Source of the DNA: Enterovibrio norvegicus DSM 15893
GTDB taxonomy: Bacteria; Pseudomonadota; Gammaproteobacteria; Enterobacterales; Vibrionaceae
DNA: 64,000 nucleotides
Reading direction: 5' to 3'
NCBI RefSeq assembly: GCF_900115495.1
Contig: NZ_FOWR01000024.1
Span: 24,107-88,106, forward strand
The translations under genes and the position numbers were made by a program. How positions within the stretch are numbered: position 1 is the first letter of the stretch; each line of letters begins with the position of its first letter. Below the pieces are notes generated by a model. It was not told where the DNA came from, ran no database searches, and worked only from the letters and a program-made list of their open reading frames with translations. This document shows, piece after piece, positions 22,790 to 32,532 of the stretch.

Positions 22790-24388
22790 ATGTCTCAGAT
22801 GATTTTCAAGCCTTGGGAAAAGGCTGTCAGTAACATCAAACTCGTCCCTAAACTTATTCTGTTGATGGTTTTCAGCACGTTACTACTGACGGCAAAGCAG
22901 CTTTGGGATGCGAACGCGTTTCGTGAATCGGTTACTGAGATCACTGAAAGCCAAAGCCGCACCCAAGCGATTCGCAGTGCGGAATTAACCAAAGAGTTGC
23001 TGACATTACCCGAGGGCACGGCGTTACTTGAACGCGTATTGACCCGAGAAAATGCCACCGGTTCAGAGCAAGAATATGTCTACCTTGCGAATGCCCGTTC
23101 AGGTGAGGTGTTAGCGCACCCCAGCATTTCAGATTTTAAGGGGCTGAATCTGCGCTTAGAGAACGGCACAAACTTGGCTGAACAATTAAAGAGTACGCGC
23201 AGTGAGTTTGTTTACCACCTTGCGAATGACGATCGTCACGGCATCGCTATTCCTGTGTCGGGTACGGATTGGGTAGCCATTGCATCGCAGCCTGATTCTG
23301 CAGCAAGCCATTACTATGAGGCCTACCTGGTGCAAGTTGCGTGGCAGACCGCCTTGATGATTTTGGCATTCATGGTGATTTTGTTAGGTGGAAGCCGTTT
23401 GATGCTTCGCCAGATTCATTACCTCACAGAATGCATTCGCGGCATGTCTTGTAAAAACTTGAGCCAACCTGTGGTCATGAATTGTAAGGATGAGTTTGGT
23501 GAACTTGCTCGTGAGCTGGAATCAACACGTGCGCAATTGGCAAGTGTGATTAAAGCGCAACGTGATTCGTCTGAAGCGCTGTCAGGCATGACGGAAGTGA
23601 TGACCATCAGCATGGATGAAACCCGTGAGTCTGCAAAAGAACAGTTCGGTGAAATTGACCTGCTGGCATCGGCCATGAGTGAAATGACCTCAACGGTTCA
23701 AAGTGTCGCGGGGCATGCCCGTGCGGCATCACAAGCGACGGAAAGCTCGCGTATGCAGGCGATCAGCGGTCAACACTATGTCAGCAATACCATTGGTACG
23801 ATCAATAAGCTGTCTGACGACATTCGTGAATCTGCCAGCGCGGTGAACCAAGTTGAAGAACGTGTTGAGCGCATCAGCTCTGTGGTGGTGACTATCCAAG
23901 GTATTTCCGAGCAAACAAACCTACTTGCCTTGAATGCCGCCATTGAAGCGGCGCGCGCAGGTGAAGCAGGTCGAGGCTTTGCGGTGGTGGCAGATGAAGT
24001 GCGTAATCTCGCTCAAAACACGCAAAAAGCGACGGTCGAAATTCAAGACATGATCACCCAGCTGCAATCCTCAGCGCAGCAAGCCGTTGGCTTGATGGAG
24101 CAAAGCGTGATTGAAGCGGTTGAGAGTGTGGAATCGGTGAGTAAGGCGGGTGAAGAGCTTAACCTTATCGTTGAACAAATTGGCCAAATCAACGACATGA
24201 ACTTCCACATTGCCTCTGCGGCGGAACAGCAAGCCTCAGTGGCGGATGAAATGAACCTGAATTTGACCAATGTGAGAGAGCTGGTGGAGGCGTCGGTTAC
24301 TGTCGTCACTGAACTTGCGGAAACCTCCGGCAGCATGCAAAACAACGCAAACCAACTTGATCTAAAAATCAAAGAGTTCGCCGTGTAG
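22790..24388 (+). CDS. methyl-accepting chemotaxis protein
   Basis: A 532-residue transmembrane chemoreceptor. A membrane segment (about 21-37) precedes a roughly 150-residue periplasmic domain that resembles a single Cache-type fold (with EYVYLANARSGEVLAHP), then a second membrane segment (about 190-212), a HAMP linker and a signalling domain with the hallmark hairpin tip EQTNLLALNAAIEAARAGEA. The ATG at 22790 is chosen because AAGGAG lies 8 bases upstream; a longer reading frame from 22706 lacks such a site. The ligand is unknown. A C-terminal CheR-docking pentapeptide is not evident. Confidence 0.95.
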   Translation: MSQMIFKPWEKAVSNIKLVPKLILLMVFSTLLLTAKQLWDANAFRESVTEITESQSRTQAIRSAELTKELLTLPEGTALLERVLTRENATGSEQEYVYLANARSGEVLAHPSISDFKGLNLRLENGTNLAEQLKSTRSEFVYHLANDDRHGIAIPVSGTDWVAIASQPDSAASHYYEAYLVQVAWQTALMILAFMVILLGGSRLMLRQIHYLTECIRGMSCKNLSQPVVMNCKDEFGELARELESTRAQLASVIKAQRDSSEALSGMTEVMTISMDETRESAKEQFGEIDLLASAMSEMTSTVQSVAGHARAASQATESSRMQAISGQHYVSNTIGTINKLSDDIRESASAVNQVEERVERISSVVVTIQGISEQTNLLALNAAIEAARAGEAGRGFAVVADEVRNLAQNTQKATVEIQDMITQLQSSAQQAVGLMEQSVIEAVESVESVSKAGEELNLIVEQIGQINDMNFHIASAAEQQASVADEMNLNLTNVRELVEASVTVVTELAETSGSMQNNANQLDLKIKEFAV

Positions 24389-24466
24389 TGAGCCTGCGTT
24401 GTGTGTATCTGAAGCACTCGAAACATTTTGCCTGAAGCATGGTAAAACATGTCTGAGTGTTTGAAG

Positions 24467-24494
24467 AAGCCCACCGATTGTGTGGGCTTTTTTA
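24467..24494 (+). terminator. terminator after the chemoreceptor gene
   Basis: AAGCCCAC and GTGGGCTT form a hairpin followed by a T-run, 78 bases after the stop and before glnE. Confidence 0.8.
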
Positions 24495-24546
24495 TGGTAC
24501 TGTGGTGAGTAACGTCTTGGACTCGTGGCTGATAGGAAAGGAATAC

Positions 24547-27393
24547 ATGTCACTGCCTTCTGAACTTAAACATCGCGCAACTCGCGCATTGGATGCGTTG
24601 TCTGAAACGCAAGCGGAAAACCTCGCACAATGGCAAGGTGAGCAGCGTGAATTGCTGAGCCGCACCTTAGCACTGAGTGACTTCATTTCTGAGTCGATGC
24701 TGCACGATGCAACCCTGTTGCCTTGGCTGAAAGATAACCTCGATTCTGGACCACGCCGAAAAGCGTATCGCCAGCGTTTAAAAGAAAGGCTGGATAGCCA
24801 GATTGATGAAAACGGTATCATGCGTGAACTGCGCCGTTTTCGCCGCCAGGAAATGGTGTGGCTTGCGTGGCATGATTTTAACGATGCGATGAGTCTTGAT
24901 GATAGCCTCGCTCACCTGTCTAAACTGGCAGAGTCCATGATCATGGAAGCCTACGGTTGGCTTTACCGTTACTGCTGCAAAGAGTGGGGAACCCCTCGCG
25001 ATGACGCAGGCAATGCGCAACCCATGTTGATCCTCGGCATGGGGAAATTGGGTGGCGGCGAGCTTAATTTCTCTTCTGACATCGATCTTATTTTTACCTA
25101 TCCTGAGAACGGAGAAACGGAAGGCGCGCGCCGCAGTATCTCCAATGCACAGTTCTTTACCCGCCTCGGTCAGCGTTTGATCAAAGCGTTGGATCAACAA
25201 ACCTTTGATGGCTTTTGTTATCGCGTAGACATGCGGCTGCGCCCCTTTGGTGACAGCGGGCCTTTGGTCATGAGTTTTGCCGCGCTTGAAGATTACTACC
25301 AAGAGCAAGGTCGAGACTGGGAACGCTACGCGATGATCAAAGCGCGGGTGATGGGCAAGGAGCAATTTGATTGCTACCAAACGTTACGCCAAATGCTGCG
25401 TCCGTTTGTGTTCCGCCGATATATCGATTTCAGTGCGATCCAATCACTGCGCCGCATGAAAGCCATGATCCGCAGCGAAGTACGTCGTCGTGGCTTGACC
25501 AACAACATCAAGCTTGGCGCGGGTGGGATTCGTGAAGTGGAGTTTATCGCGCAATCCTTCCAGTTGATCCGCGGCGGTCGCGATCCGTCTTTGCGTCAGC
25601 GTGGCCTGTTTATCACCTTAGATGCCATCAAGACCCTTAACATGTTGCCACCCGAAGATGTGGACACACTTGAGGCGTCATACCGCTATCTTCGTCGCAC
25701 TGAAAACTTACTGCAGGGCATTGGCGACAAACAAACCCAAACCTTGCCAGATGACAGCTTGGATCAGTTGCGCCTTGCTATCGCGATGGGGGAATCCTGT
25801 TGGGACGATTTGCACACCAAGATCCTTGCGCACATGAAAGGTGTTCATGATGTGTTTGATGATCTGATTGGCGAGGAAGAAAACAGCGACGAAGCCAAAG
25901 TAGATGATGTTTTTGGGGAAGTGTGGGATGCCGCGCGTGACACAGAGCTTGTCGAGAAGATCCTTCAAGACATGAATGCCAAGTCGCCGACGGAAAAAGC
26001 CCATGCACTGCTGAGCTTTAAACAGGAGCTTGCCAAACGCACCCTTGGGCCGCGTGGCCGAGAAGTGCTTAACCGTTTGATGCCTGTCGTTCTGAGTCAG
26101 ATCCTGGGTCGCGATGATGGATTCGCCGTGCTTGAGCGCGTGCTCACATTGTTGGTGAGCATTGCCACGCGTACCACGTATCTTGAGTTACTGGATGAGC
26201 ACCACAGTGCCATTGCGCAGTTGGTGAGACTGTGCGGCGCAAGCCCGATGGTGGCAGAGCAACTGTCGACTTTCCCGATTTTGCTTGATGAGCTGTTGGA
26301 TCTTCAACACCTTTATAATCCAACGCCGTTGGATCAATACCGCAATGAGTTGTTCGAATTTCTGGCTCGGATCCCCGAGGAGGACATGGAACAGCAAATG
26401 GAGATGATCCGTCAATATAAGCAAACCCAATTGCTACGTATTGCGGCAGCTGACATTGCGGATGTGCTGCCGGTGATGGAAGTGAGTGATCACCTGACTT
26501 ACTTAGCCGAAGCGATCGTGGAAGCGGTGGTGAATCAGGCGTGGTATCAAATGGCAGAAAAATATGGCCAGCCTTCGCACCTTACGGATCGCAATGGTCG
26601 CGGCTTTGCTGTCATTGGTTATGGCAAAGTGGGCGGCATTGAACTGGGGTATAACTCGGATCTGGATGTGGTGTTCCTGCATGATTGTCCTGATAACGTG
26701 TATACCGATGGGCCTAAAGAAATTGATGGTCGTCAGTTCTATCTCCGTTTGGCGCAGCGCATTGTTCACCTGTTTTCGACGCGCACGGCCTCGGGCGTGT
26801 TGTATGACATCGACACACGCCTTCGTCCGTCGGGCGCATCCGGCATGTTGGTGACGACGATAGAATCTTTCCTTGAATATCAAAACACCGAAGCGTGGAC
26901 GTGGGAACATCAAGCTTTGGTGCGTACGCGCATGATTTTCGGCGATGCGCTGTTGGCGAAAGGCTTTGCCGATGTACGCAAACAGGTGCTGACCAAGGAA
27001 AGGGATCGCGATTCTCTGCGCAAAGATGTGGCAGACATGCGCATCAAAATGCGCGATCACCTCGGCAGCAAAGAAAAAGACAAATTCCACATCAAGCAAG
27101 ACCCTGGTGGTATCACGGATATTGAGTTTTTAACGCAATATCTGGTGCTCGCGAACAGTCATGATGAAGGAGCGCTCACTCGTTGGAGTGACAACGTCCG
27201 TATCCTTGAAGACATGGCGCAAGTGGGCATTCTCGGTACGGCACAAGCGCTCAAACTGCGCGATGCTTACACCACCATGCGTGATGAAATCCACCGTCTT
27301 AATCTGCTCGATGCGTCGGTTGAAATTGCAGATGACAGCTTTCTTGAAGAGCGCGAGGTTGTGCGGGATGCGTGGAAGGTGTGGATGGAGTAA
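24547..27393 (+). CDS. glnE: bifunctional glutamine synthetase adenylyltransferase/adenylyl-removing enzyme
   Basis: A 948-residue enzyme that adds or removes AMP on glutamine synthetase under control of PII. Two nucleotidyltransferase domains are visible: the removing half with GKLGGGELNFSSDIDLIF (about residue 165) and the adding half with GKVGGIELGYNSDLDVVF (about 695). Each is followed by the family's RLRPFG/RLRPSG motif. Length matches E. coli (946). The start at 24547 follows AGGAAAGGA; an upstream extension overlapping the terminator is rejected. It precedes hldE, as in E. coli, with an acyltransferase gene between. Confidence 0.97.
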   Translation: MSLPSELKHRATRALDALSETQAENLAQWQGEQRELLSRTLALSDFISESMLHDATLLPWLKDNLDSGPRRKAYRQRLKERLDSQIDENGIMRELRRFRRQEMVWLAWHDFNDAMSLDDSLAHLSKLAESMIMEAYGWLYRYCCKEWGTPRDDAGNAQPMLILGMGKLGGGELNFSSDIDLIFTYPENGETEGARRSISNAQFFTRLGQRLIKALDQQTFDGFCYRVDMRLRPFGDSGPLVMSFAALEDYYQEQGRDWERYAMIKARVMGKEQFDCYQTLRQMLRPFVFRRYIDFSAIQSLRRMKAMIRSEVRRRGLTNNIKLGAGGIREVEFIAQSFQLIRGGRDPSLRQRGLFITLDAIKTLNMLPPEDVDTLEASYRYLRRTENLLQGIGDKQTQTLPDDSLDQLRLAIAMGESCWDDLHTKILAHMKGVHDVFDDLIGEEENSDEAKVDDVFGEVWDAARDTELVEKILQDMNAKSPTEKAHALLSFKQELAKRTLGPRGREVLNRLMPVVLSQILGRDDGFAVLERVLTLLVSIATRTTYLELLDEHHSAIAQLVRLCGASPMVAEQLSTFPILLDELLDLQHLYNPTPLDQYRNELFEFLARIPEEDMEQQMEMIRQYKQTQLLRIAAADIADVLPVMEVSDHLTYLAEAIVEAVVNQAWYQMAEKYGQPSHLTDRNGRGFAVIGYGKVGGIELGYNSDLDVVFLHDCPDNVYTDGPKEIDGRQFYLRLAQRIVHLFSTRTASGVLYDIDTRLRPSGASGMLVTTIESFLEYQNTEAWTWEHQALVRTRMIFGDALLAKGFADVRKQVLTKERDRDSLRKDVADMRIKMRDHLGSKEKDKFHIKQDPGGITDIEFLTQYLVLANSHDEGALTRWSDNVRILEDMAQVGILGTAQALKLRDAYTTMRDEIHRLNLLDASVEIADDSFLEEREVVRDAWKVWME

Positions 27394-27448
27394 AGAGGTA
27401 CGAGAGGCGAGAAAGAGCAGTCTCGAGTAAGAGCAATATCAAAAAACG

Positions 27449-27475
27449 AAAAGCCAGCATAAATGCTGGCTTTTC
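27449..27475. terminator. bidirectional terminator between glnE and the acyltransferase gene
   Basis: AAAAGCCAGCA and TGCTGGCTTTT form an 11-bp stem with a TAAA loop, flanked by A and T residues. Confidence 0.88.
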
Positions 27476-27498
27476 TGTGTATGAGCGGCATCATTCTT

Positions 27499-27561
27499 CG
27501 AATCTCGAATCTCGAATCTCGAATCTCGAATCTCGAATCTCGAATCTCGAATCTCGAATCT
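27499..27561. repeat. tandem array of nine 7-bp units (CGAATCT)
   Basis: Nine uninterrupted exact copies of CGAATCT run from 27499 to 27561. The last base of the array is the first base of the acyltransferase stop codon (TCA, 27561-27563, read on the minus strand), so the array begins exactly at the end of that gene. The perfect uniformity suggests recent expansion by replication slippage. Confidence 0.95.
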
Positions 27562-28490
27562 CAATCGTACAACGACGGCTCGCCGTCTGGTCGACTCTTA
27601 AATCGGCGGTGCAACCACATGTATTGCTCCGGCGCGCGAAGGATCGAACGTTCTACAAATTTGTTGGTGTAGATGGCAGCGGCTTCTTCGTCATCATACG
27701 GGAAAGCCTCTAGCGGTGGATCTAAGGTCATGGTGTAACCGGTACCTTCGCGATCACGCGTGATGGTGAAGGTAAATACGGTGGCTTGACCTGCCGATGC
27801 CAGCAAATGCGTGCCCGTGGTGGTGCACGCTTTCTCAACGGCAAACAACGGTGCCCATGTGTAACGGTGACGGCCATAATCATGATCGGGTGCGTACCAG
27901 ATTAATTCACCTTTACGCATTTCTTTGACCATGCGTTTTACGTCGCGGCGATCGATCGCGCCATTATCGCGGGTGCGTCCGCGGTATTGGAACCAATCGT
28001 AAACGGGGTTGGTGTTAGGGCGGTATACGCCGTAACCCGGGGTGTGCGTGCCAAACGCGCGTGCGCCCAATTCAAGGTTGAATGAGTGCACAGCAAGCAC
28101 AAGCCCACCTTTCTTACTGGCTTTGAGTTGTTCTAAGCGTTCAAAACCCACGAATTTCATGTGCTTCTTAATGCGCCATTTCGGCCAAAACCATGCCATG
28201 CAGGTTTCAAAGAGTGCCATACCCATGTGCTCAAAGTTTTCTTTGAGCATGGCTTCGCGCTCGCCGCCCGTCATTTCTGGAAAGCACAGCTGCAAGTTGC
28301 GATCGGCAATCTTTTTGCGGCTTTTAAAGAACTTCATGATCACTAGGCCAATCTTGAAGCCTAAAAAGCGTTGCACGCGATACGGCAGCCAACTGATAAG
28401 AAACATCAAGCCAACCCCAATCCAAGTATGCAAGTACTTAGGGTGGAGGAAAGACCATTGGAATGTTGGTGCTTCGTGTTTGTTGCTCAT
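27561..28490 (-). CDS. lpxL: LpxL/LpxM-family lipid A late acyltransferase
   Basis: A 309-residue membrane-anchored acyltransferase of the LpxL/HtrB family that adds a secondary acyl chain to lipid A. A hydrophobic N-terminal segment (about 22-42) precedes the catalytic HX4E box, seen as HSFNLELGARAFG near residue 136, followed by NPVYDWFQYRGRTRDNG and a YAPDHDYG loop. Overall sequence is closest to LpxL, but Vibrio genomes encode several paralogues and which acyl chain it transfers cannot be told. It lies next to hldE, so two LPS genes are neighbours, read divergently. A perfect 7-bp array abuts its stop. Confidence 0.88.
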   Translation of the reverse strand: MSNKHEAPTFQWSFLHPKYLHTWIGVGLMFLISWLPYRVQRFLGFKIGLVIMKFFKSRKKIADRNLQLCFPEMTGGEREAMLKENFEHMGMALFETCMAWFWPKWRIKKHMKFVGFERLEQLKASKKGGLVLAVHSFNLELGARAFGTHTPGYGVYRPNTNPVYDWFQYRGRTRDNGAIDRRDVKRMVKEMRKGELIWYAPDHDYGRHRYTWAPLFAVEKACTTTGTHLLASAGQATVFTFTITRDREGTGYTMTLDPPLEAFPYDDEEAAAIYTNKFVERSILRAPEQYMWLHRRFKSRPDGEPSLYD

Positions 28491-28554
28491 GGCTGAATTG
28501 CGCTTCCTAAATAAAGCTCGATATTAAGAGCGTTAGTCTAACCGTAAATGTGTT

Positions 28555-28609
28555 TATACCCAAATAACCTCAAGTTGCAGAGTTCAGATTGTTTGGGTCT
28601 AAGTTGCAG
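28555..28609. repeat. dispersed-repeat-like sequence upstream of hldE
   Basis: TATACCCAAATAACCTCAAG is followed by an inverted TTTGGGT (28591-28597), and AAGTTGCAG occurs twice (28572 and 28601). Similar TATACCC...CAAGTTGCAG sequences recur between genes in Vibrio and enterobacterial genomes as I recall. No transposase is present. Confidence 0.4.
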
Positions 28610-28696
28610 GTTTCAATGTGCTTCTTTGTTGGGAAGCTGTTGCTTTGAATGCATTGTGGTAATATCGCACGCGTTCCTTTGTCCCTGGAGATAACA

Positions 28697-30127
28697 ATGA
28701 AACTGACTTTGCCTGACTACCAGCAAGCCGATGTATTGGTTGTTGGTGACGTAATGCTTGACCGTTACTGGTACGGTCCTACAGGTCGTATCTCACCAGA
28801 AGCGCCTGTGCCTGTGGTGAAGATTAATCAAACAGAAGAGCGTCCTGGTGGTGCAGCTAACGTGGCAATGAACATTGCGGCGCTTGGTGGTAAAGCGAGA
28901 TTGATTGGTCTCGTGGGTCAAGATGAGCAGGCAAGTGTGCTGAATGAAACCCTTAGCTCACTGAAAGTGGATTGTAACTTTGTTGGTTTGGCGGATTACC
29001 CAACCATCACCAAACTGCGTGTGATGAGCCGAAACCAGCAATTGATTCGCCTTGATTTCGAAGAAGGCTTCCACAATGTGGATGTTGCGCTAATCCTTGA
29101 GCGTATCGAAGCCTCGTTGCCGCACACCAAAGCGATGATCTTGTCTGATTACGCGAAAGGTGCGTTGGAAAACGTTCAGCCAATGATCCAGCTTGCACGT
29201 CGTGCAGGTATTCCTACTTTGGTTGATCCAAAAGGCGCTGACTTTGAACGTTACCGTGGTGCAACACTGTTGACGCCAAACATGAGCGAATTTGAAACCG
29301 TAGTGGGCGCATGCCCAACGGAAGAAAACATCATTGAGAAAGGCCTAGAGCTTATTCGTCAGTTTGAGTTTGAAGCGTTACTTGTTACGCGCAGTGAGCA
29401 CGGCATGATGCTGCTTCAAGAAGGCCAAGAGCCATTGAGCCTGCCGACGCTGGCAAAAGAAGTGTATGACGTGACCGGTGCAGGCGATACCGTGATTTCT
29501 GTGTTGGCGTCATCGCTTGCTGCAGGTAAATCACTGGCTGATGCGTGTGCCCTTGCGAATGCTGCAGCGGGTGTTGTTGTTGGCAAACTGGGTACGTCTA
29601 CGCTGTCGACCATCGAATTGACCGAAGCGGTACACGGAAGCCACCAATCTGGTTTTGGTGTGGTTGTTGAGAATCAACTGATTGCTGCCGTTCAAATGGC
29701 GAAAGCTCGTGGTGAAACCGTGGTCATGACCAACGGTTGTTTTGATATTCTGCATGCTGGCCATGTGGCTTACTTGAATGAAGCGGCGAAATTGGGCGAT
29801 CGCCTAATTGTTGCCGTGAACACCGATGAATCTGTACGTGGCTTGAAAGGCCCGGGTCGTCCTGTTAACCCAACTGACCGCCGTATGGCTGTATTGGCCG
29901 GTTTGAGTGCGGTGGATTGGGTTGTGCCTTTCGCTGAAGAAACGCCTCAACGCTTGATCAGCGAAGTGCTGCCTAGCTTGCTGGTAAAAGGCGGTGACTA
30001 TAAGCCCGAAGACATTGCGGGTGGTAAAGAAGTGATTGCTGCAGGCGGTAAAGTGCTTGTGTTGAACTTCGAAGATGGTTGCTCAACCACAGAGATCATT
30101 AACTCTATTTTGAGTGGTCATAACTGA
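28697..30127 (+). CDS. hldE: bifunctional heptose 7-phosphate kinase/heptose 1-phosphate adenylyltransferase
   Basis: A 476-residue fusion enzyme making ADP-heptose for the LPS inner core. The N-terminal ribokinase-type domain (about 1-318) shows [22 protein letters not shown] and the catalytic DVTGAGDTV. The C-terminal nucleotidyltransferase domain (about 345-476) starts [17 protein letters not shown], containing the HAGH nucleotide-binding motif. Length matches E. coli HldE (477). The ATG at 28697 follows GGAG; an upstream in-frame start is rejected. Confidence 0.97.
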   Translation: MKLTLPDYQQADVLVVGDVMLDRYWYGPTGRISPEAPVPVVKINQTEERPGGAANVAMNIAALGGKARLIGLVGQDEQASVLNETLSSLKVDCNFVGLADYPTITKLRVMSRNQQLIRLDFEEGFHNVDVALILERIEASLPHTKAMILSDYAKGALENVQPMIQLARRAGIPTLVDPKGADFERYRGATLLTPNMSEFETVVGACPTEENIIEKGLELIRQFEFEALLVTRSEHGMMLLQEGQEPLSLPTLAKEVYDVTGAGDTVISVLASSLAAGKSLADACALANAAAGVVVGKLGTSTLSTIELTEAVHGSHQSGFGVVVENQLIAAVQMAKARGETVVMTNGCFDILHAGHVAYLNEAAKLGDRLIVAVNTDESVRGLKGPGRPVNPTDRRMAVLAGLSAVDWVVPFAEETPQRLISEVLPSLLVKGGDYKPEDIAGGKEVIAAGGKVLVLNFEDGCSTTEIINSILSGHN

Positions 30128-30232
30128 TTTGGCTTGGTACTGCTCTGGCTTTAGGGGCTCTTGATTGAGGGCCTCAAATTTGAGAGCGGTTAACTTGCAA
30201 AAGTGCGGTGAATCTTTGATTGGCCGCAGAAT

Positions 30233-30260
30233 AAAAAAGGCACCCTAGGGTGCCTTTTTT
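30233..30260. terminator. bidirectional terminator between hldE and tolC
   Basis: AAAAAAGGCACCC and GGGTGCCTTTTTT form a 13-bp stem with a two-base loop, serving both convergent genes. Confidence 0.9.
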
Positions 30261-30283
30261 GATCGCGTAAGATGAGTGACCGA

Positions 30284-31603
30284 TTACTTCTTCGGTGGCA
30301 CTAAACCTTGGTTGATCTCAACAAGGTCTTCTTCATTTAAGGTACCCACTGCTTGGCGCAGTTGCAGTACGCTTAGGATGTAATCGTAACGTGCATCTGA
30401 CAAGCTACGGTTTGCATCGTAAAGACGACGTGTTGAATCGAGTACATCAACAATGGTACGTGTACCCACTTCAAAGCCGGCTTCTGTCGCTTCAAGTGCT
30501 GAACGTGCAGACACAACGGTTTGCTCAAACGCACGAAGAGAGCCAATGCTTGCATTGATGTTGTTGTAGAAGGCACGCACATCTTTCACTGTACTGCGGT
30601 AACGCGCTTCAAGTGCTTCTGACGCAGCAACATAGTTGAACTGCGCTTCTTTCACTTGGGCGGTGGTTCTACCACCAGTATAAAGAGGCATGTTGAAGTT
30701 AATGCCGCCAGTCAATTGGTTATTACTGAAATCCCCAGAAGAATCTGTTTCATTCGCTCGGTCTGTATACCCGTAACCCAAATCTAGCGTCAGCGATGGC
30801 ATGTGACCTGATTCGGCCAAGCTAATACGCTCTTTTGATGCGTCACGTGTGATGCGCTGCGCGAGCAAGCTAAGGTTGGTTTCTTCTGCTTGTTTCACCA
30901 GCGCGTCTTGCGTTTGTTCTGGGCTGCTTGCCGAGAAGGTGCGGGTGTTCAACACGCTCAGGTCAGCATGGCTTTGGCCAGTGATTTCACGCAATTCTTC
31001 ATAGCTGTTGGTAACAACGTTCTTGGCCTGAATTTCTTGAGCCAGTACTGAGTCATACTGAGCTTGCGCATCGTGCACGTCAGTAATGGCTGACAAACCG
31101 ACCTCAAAGCGCTGCTTCGTTTGTTCTAGCTGACGGCCAACGGCGGCTTTTTCTGCGCGAACAAATACCAAATCATCGATGGCGCGCAAAACATCAAAAT
31201 AAGCCGTTGAAACACGAAGGATCAGAGATTGTTGTGAGGCTGCATAGGTAGCGTCAGCTTGACGTGCCGTAATTTCGGCAAGGTCTAAGTTGATCCAGCT
31301 GTTTTGATCGAACAGTTCCTGACTAAAATCTATCCCAGCAGTTAATGTATTGGTGTCATTAACAAAGGTATCTTCACTGTTGCGAGAAAGGTTATAACCT
31401 GCACTCAAATTGATTTGAGGCAGCAACGTACCGCGGTTTGTGTCAACAGCAGCGAAAGCAGCATCTTTTGTCGCCGCAGCTTGCAGCAATTGAGGATCAC
31501 TTTGTTTCGCTTGTTCATAAACCTGAATAAGGTCGTCTGCGCTAGCCAGGGGAGCGACGGTGCCAAGCGCAACCCCGATAAATAAGGGGAGCAATTTCTT
31601 CAT
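30284..31603 (-). CDS. tolC: outer membrane channel protein TolC
   Basis: A 439-residue outer membrane efflux protein, the exit duct for tripartite pumps and type I secretion. A signal peptide (1-22, ending ASA) is followed by two internally repeated OEP halves rich in coiled-coil heptads, typical of TolC (YEQAKQSDPQLLQAA at the start; EVGTRTIVDVLDSTRRLYDA in the second repeat). It is slightly shorter than E. coli mature TolC and lacks the long C-terminal tail. It is divergent from nudF, exactly as in E. coli. Confidence 0.95.
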   Translation of the reverse strand: MKKLLPLFIGVALGTVAPLASADDLIQVYEQAKQSDPQLLQAAATKDAAFAAVDTNRGTLLPQINLSAGYNLSRNSEDTFVNDTNTLTAGIDFSQELFDQNSWINLDLAEITARQADATYAASQQSLILRVSTAYFDVLRAIDDLVFVRAEKAAVGRQLEQTKQRFEVGLSAITDVHDAQAQYDSVLAQEIQAKNVVTNSYEELREITGQSHADLSVLNTRTFSASSPEQTQDALVKQAEETNLSLLAQRITRDASKERISLAESGHMPSLTLDLGYGYTDRANETDSSGDFSNNQLTGGINFNMPLYTGGRTTAQVKEAQFNYVAASEALEARYRSTVKDVRAFYNNINASIGSLRAFEQTVVSARSALEATEAGFEVGTRTIVDVLDSTRRLYDANRSLSDARYDYILSVLQLRQAVGTLNEEDLVEINQGLVPPKK

Positions 31604-31849
31604 AATAAGTAGTCCCTGAACTTGTCGTATTCTAATAAATTGCCAAAAGGGTATCCGACCCTAGTGTAAACCATGCAACCTTACTTGGAACTGACAATGT
31701 GATGGTTTATTGAGAAAAATTGATTGTAAAACAATCTGTCTTCGAATGGGATTCAAATAATTCTGCAATGTATAACAAAAAAGTAAAGGTTTCTGATTGC
31801 AGCTTCCCAGAAGGCGTAGTTATCATTTGCCCCCTTATACGGAGACAAT

Positions 31850-32479
31850 ATGGAAAAGTCCGTGCCACAGAAAATGCAGCCAAATCAGTTTGGACATGAA
31901 GACGTACAGATTGATAAAAGTGACCTTGTCTATAATGGTTACTTTAAGATGGTGAAATATCGCTTCCGCCACCGTTTGTTTGCAGGCGGGTGGAGTGACA
32001 CTATCGAAAGAGAGTTGTTTGAACGTGGTCAGGCGGTTGCGATGCTCCCTTATGACCCTGTGACAGACAGTGTTGTTTTGGTTGAGCAAATCCGTATTGG
32101 CGCCATGGTTGCCAGTGATGAACCCTGGCAATTGGAAATCGTTGCAGGGATCATTGATAAAGACGAATCACCTGAAGACGTCGCGGTGCGTGAATCAGAA
32201 GAAGAAGCGGGGCTGCCCGTTCAAGAATTGACGCCGATTACGAGCTACCTTTCAACGTCGGGTGGGTGCTCAGAGCGCATTCATTTATACCTGGGTAAGG
32301 TGGATGCGTCGAAAGCGAAAGGCATTCACGGCTTGCCGGAAGAAGGTGAAGACATTTTGGTTCATGTCGTGCCAAGAGAAACGGCATACCAATGGGTGCA
32401 AAGTGGCAAGATTGAAAACGCCGCATCAATTATTGCGTTGCAGTGGTTGATGCTAAATGTTGAGACTTTGCGCGAGTAG
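31850..32479 (+). CDS. nudF: ADP-ribose pyrophosphatase (Nudix)
   Basis: A 209-residue Nudix hydrolase that cleaves ADP-ribose and related nucleotide sugars. The Nudix box is complete, GIIDKDESPEDVAVRESEEE within residues about 102-124, with the magnesium-binding REsEEE glutamates. The flanking EIVAG and the C-terminal Nudix fold match NudF/AdpP. A short N-terminal extension precedes the dimerisation strands. It begins the co-directional run nudF-yqiB-cpdA-yqiA-parE, conserved with E. coli. Confidence 0.95.
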   Translation: MEKSVPQKMQPNQFGHEDVQIDKSDLVYNGYFKMVKYRFRHRLFAGGWSDTIERELFERGQAVAMLPYDPVTDSVVLVEQIRIGAMVASDEPWQLEIVAGIIDKDESPEDVAVRESEEEAGLPVQELTPITSYLSTSGGCSERIHLYLGKVDASKAKGIHGLPEEGEDILVHVVPRETAYQWVQSGKIENAASIIALQWLMLNVETLRE

Positions 32480-32532
32480 GCACTTTTACTGCATTTACAC
32501 TGCAGTATTAGCAAGATCACGTAGGATATAAG

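Noticed and set aside
27499..27561. Possible CRISPR array
   Set aside because: The units are contiguous 7-bp repeats without spacers and no cas genes are present.
27372..27713. Open frame with repeated NLESRIS peptide
   Set aside because: It is a translation of the 7-bp DNA array and overlaps the end of glnE and of the acyltransferase gene.
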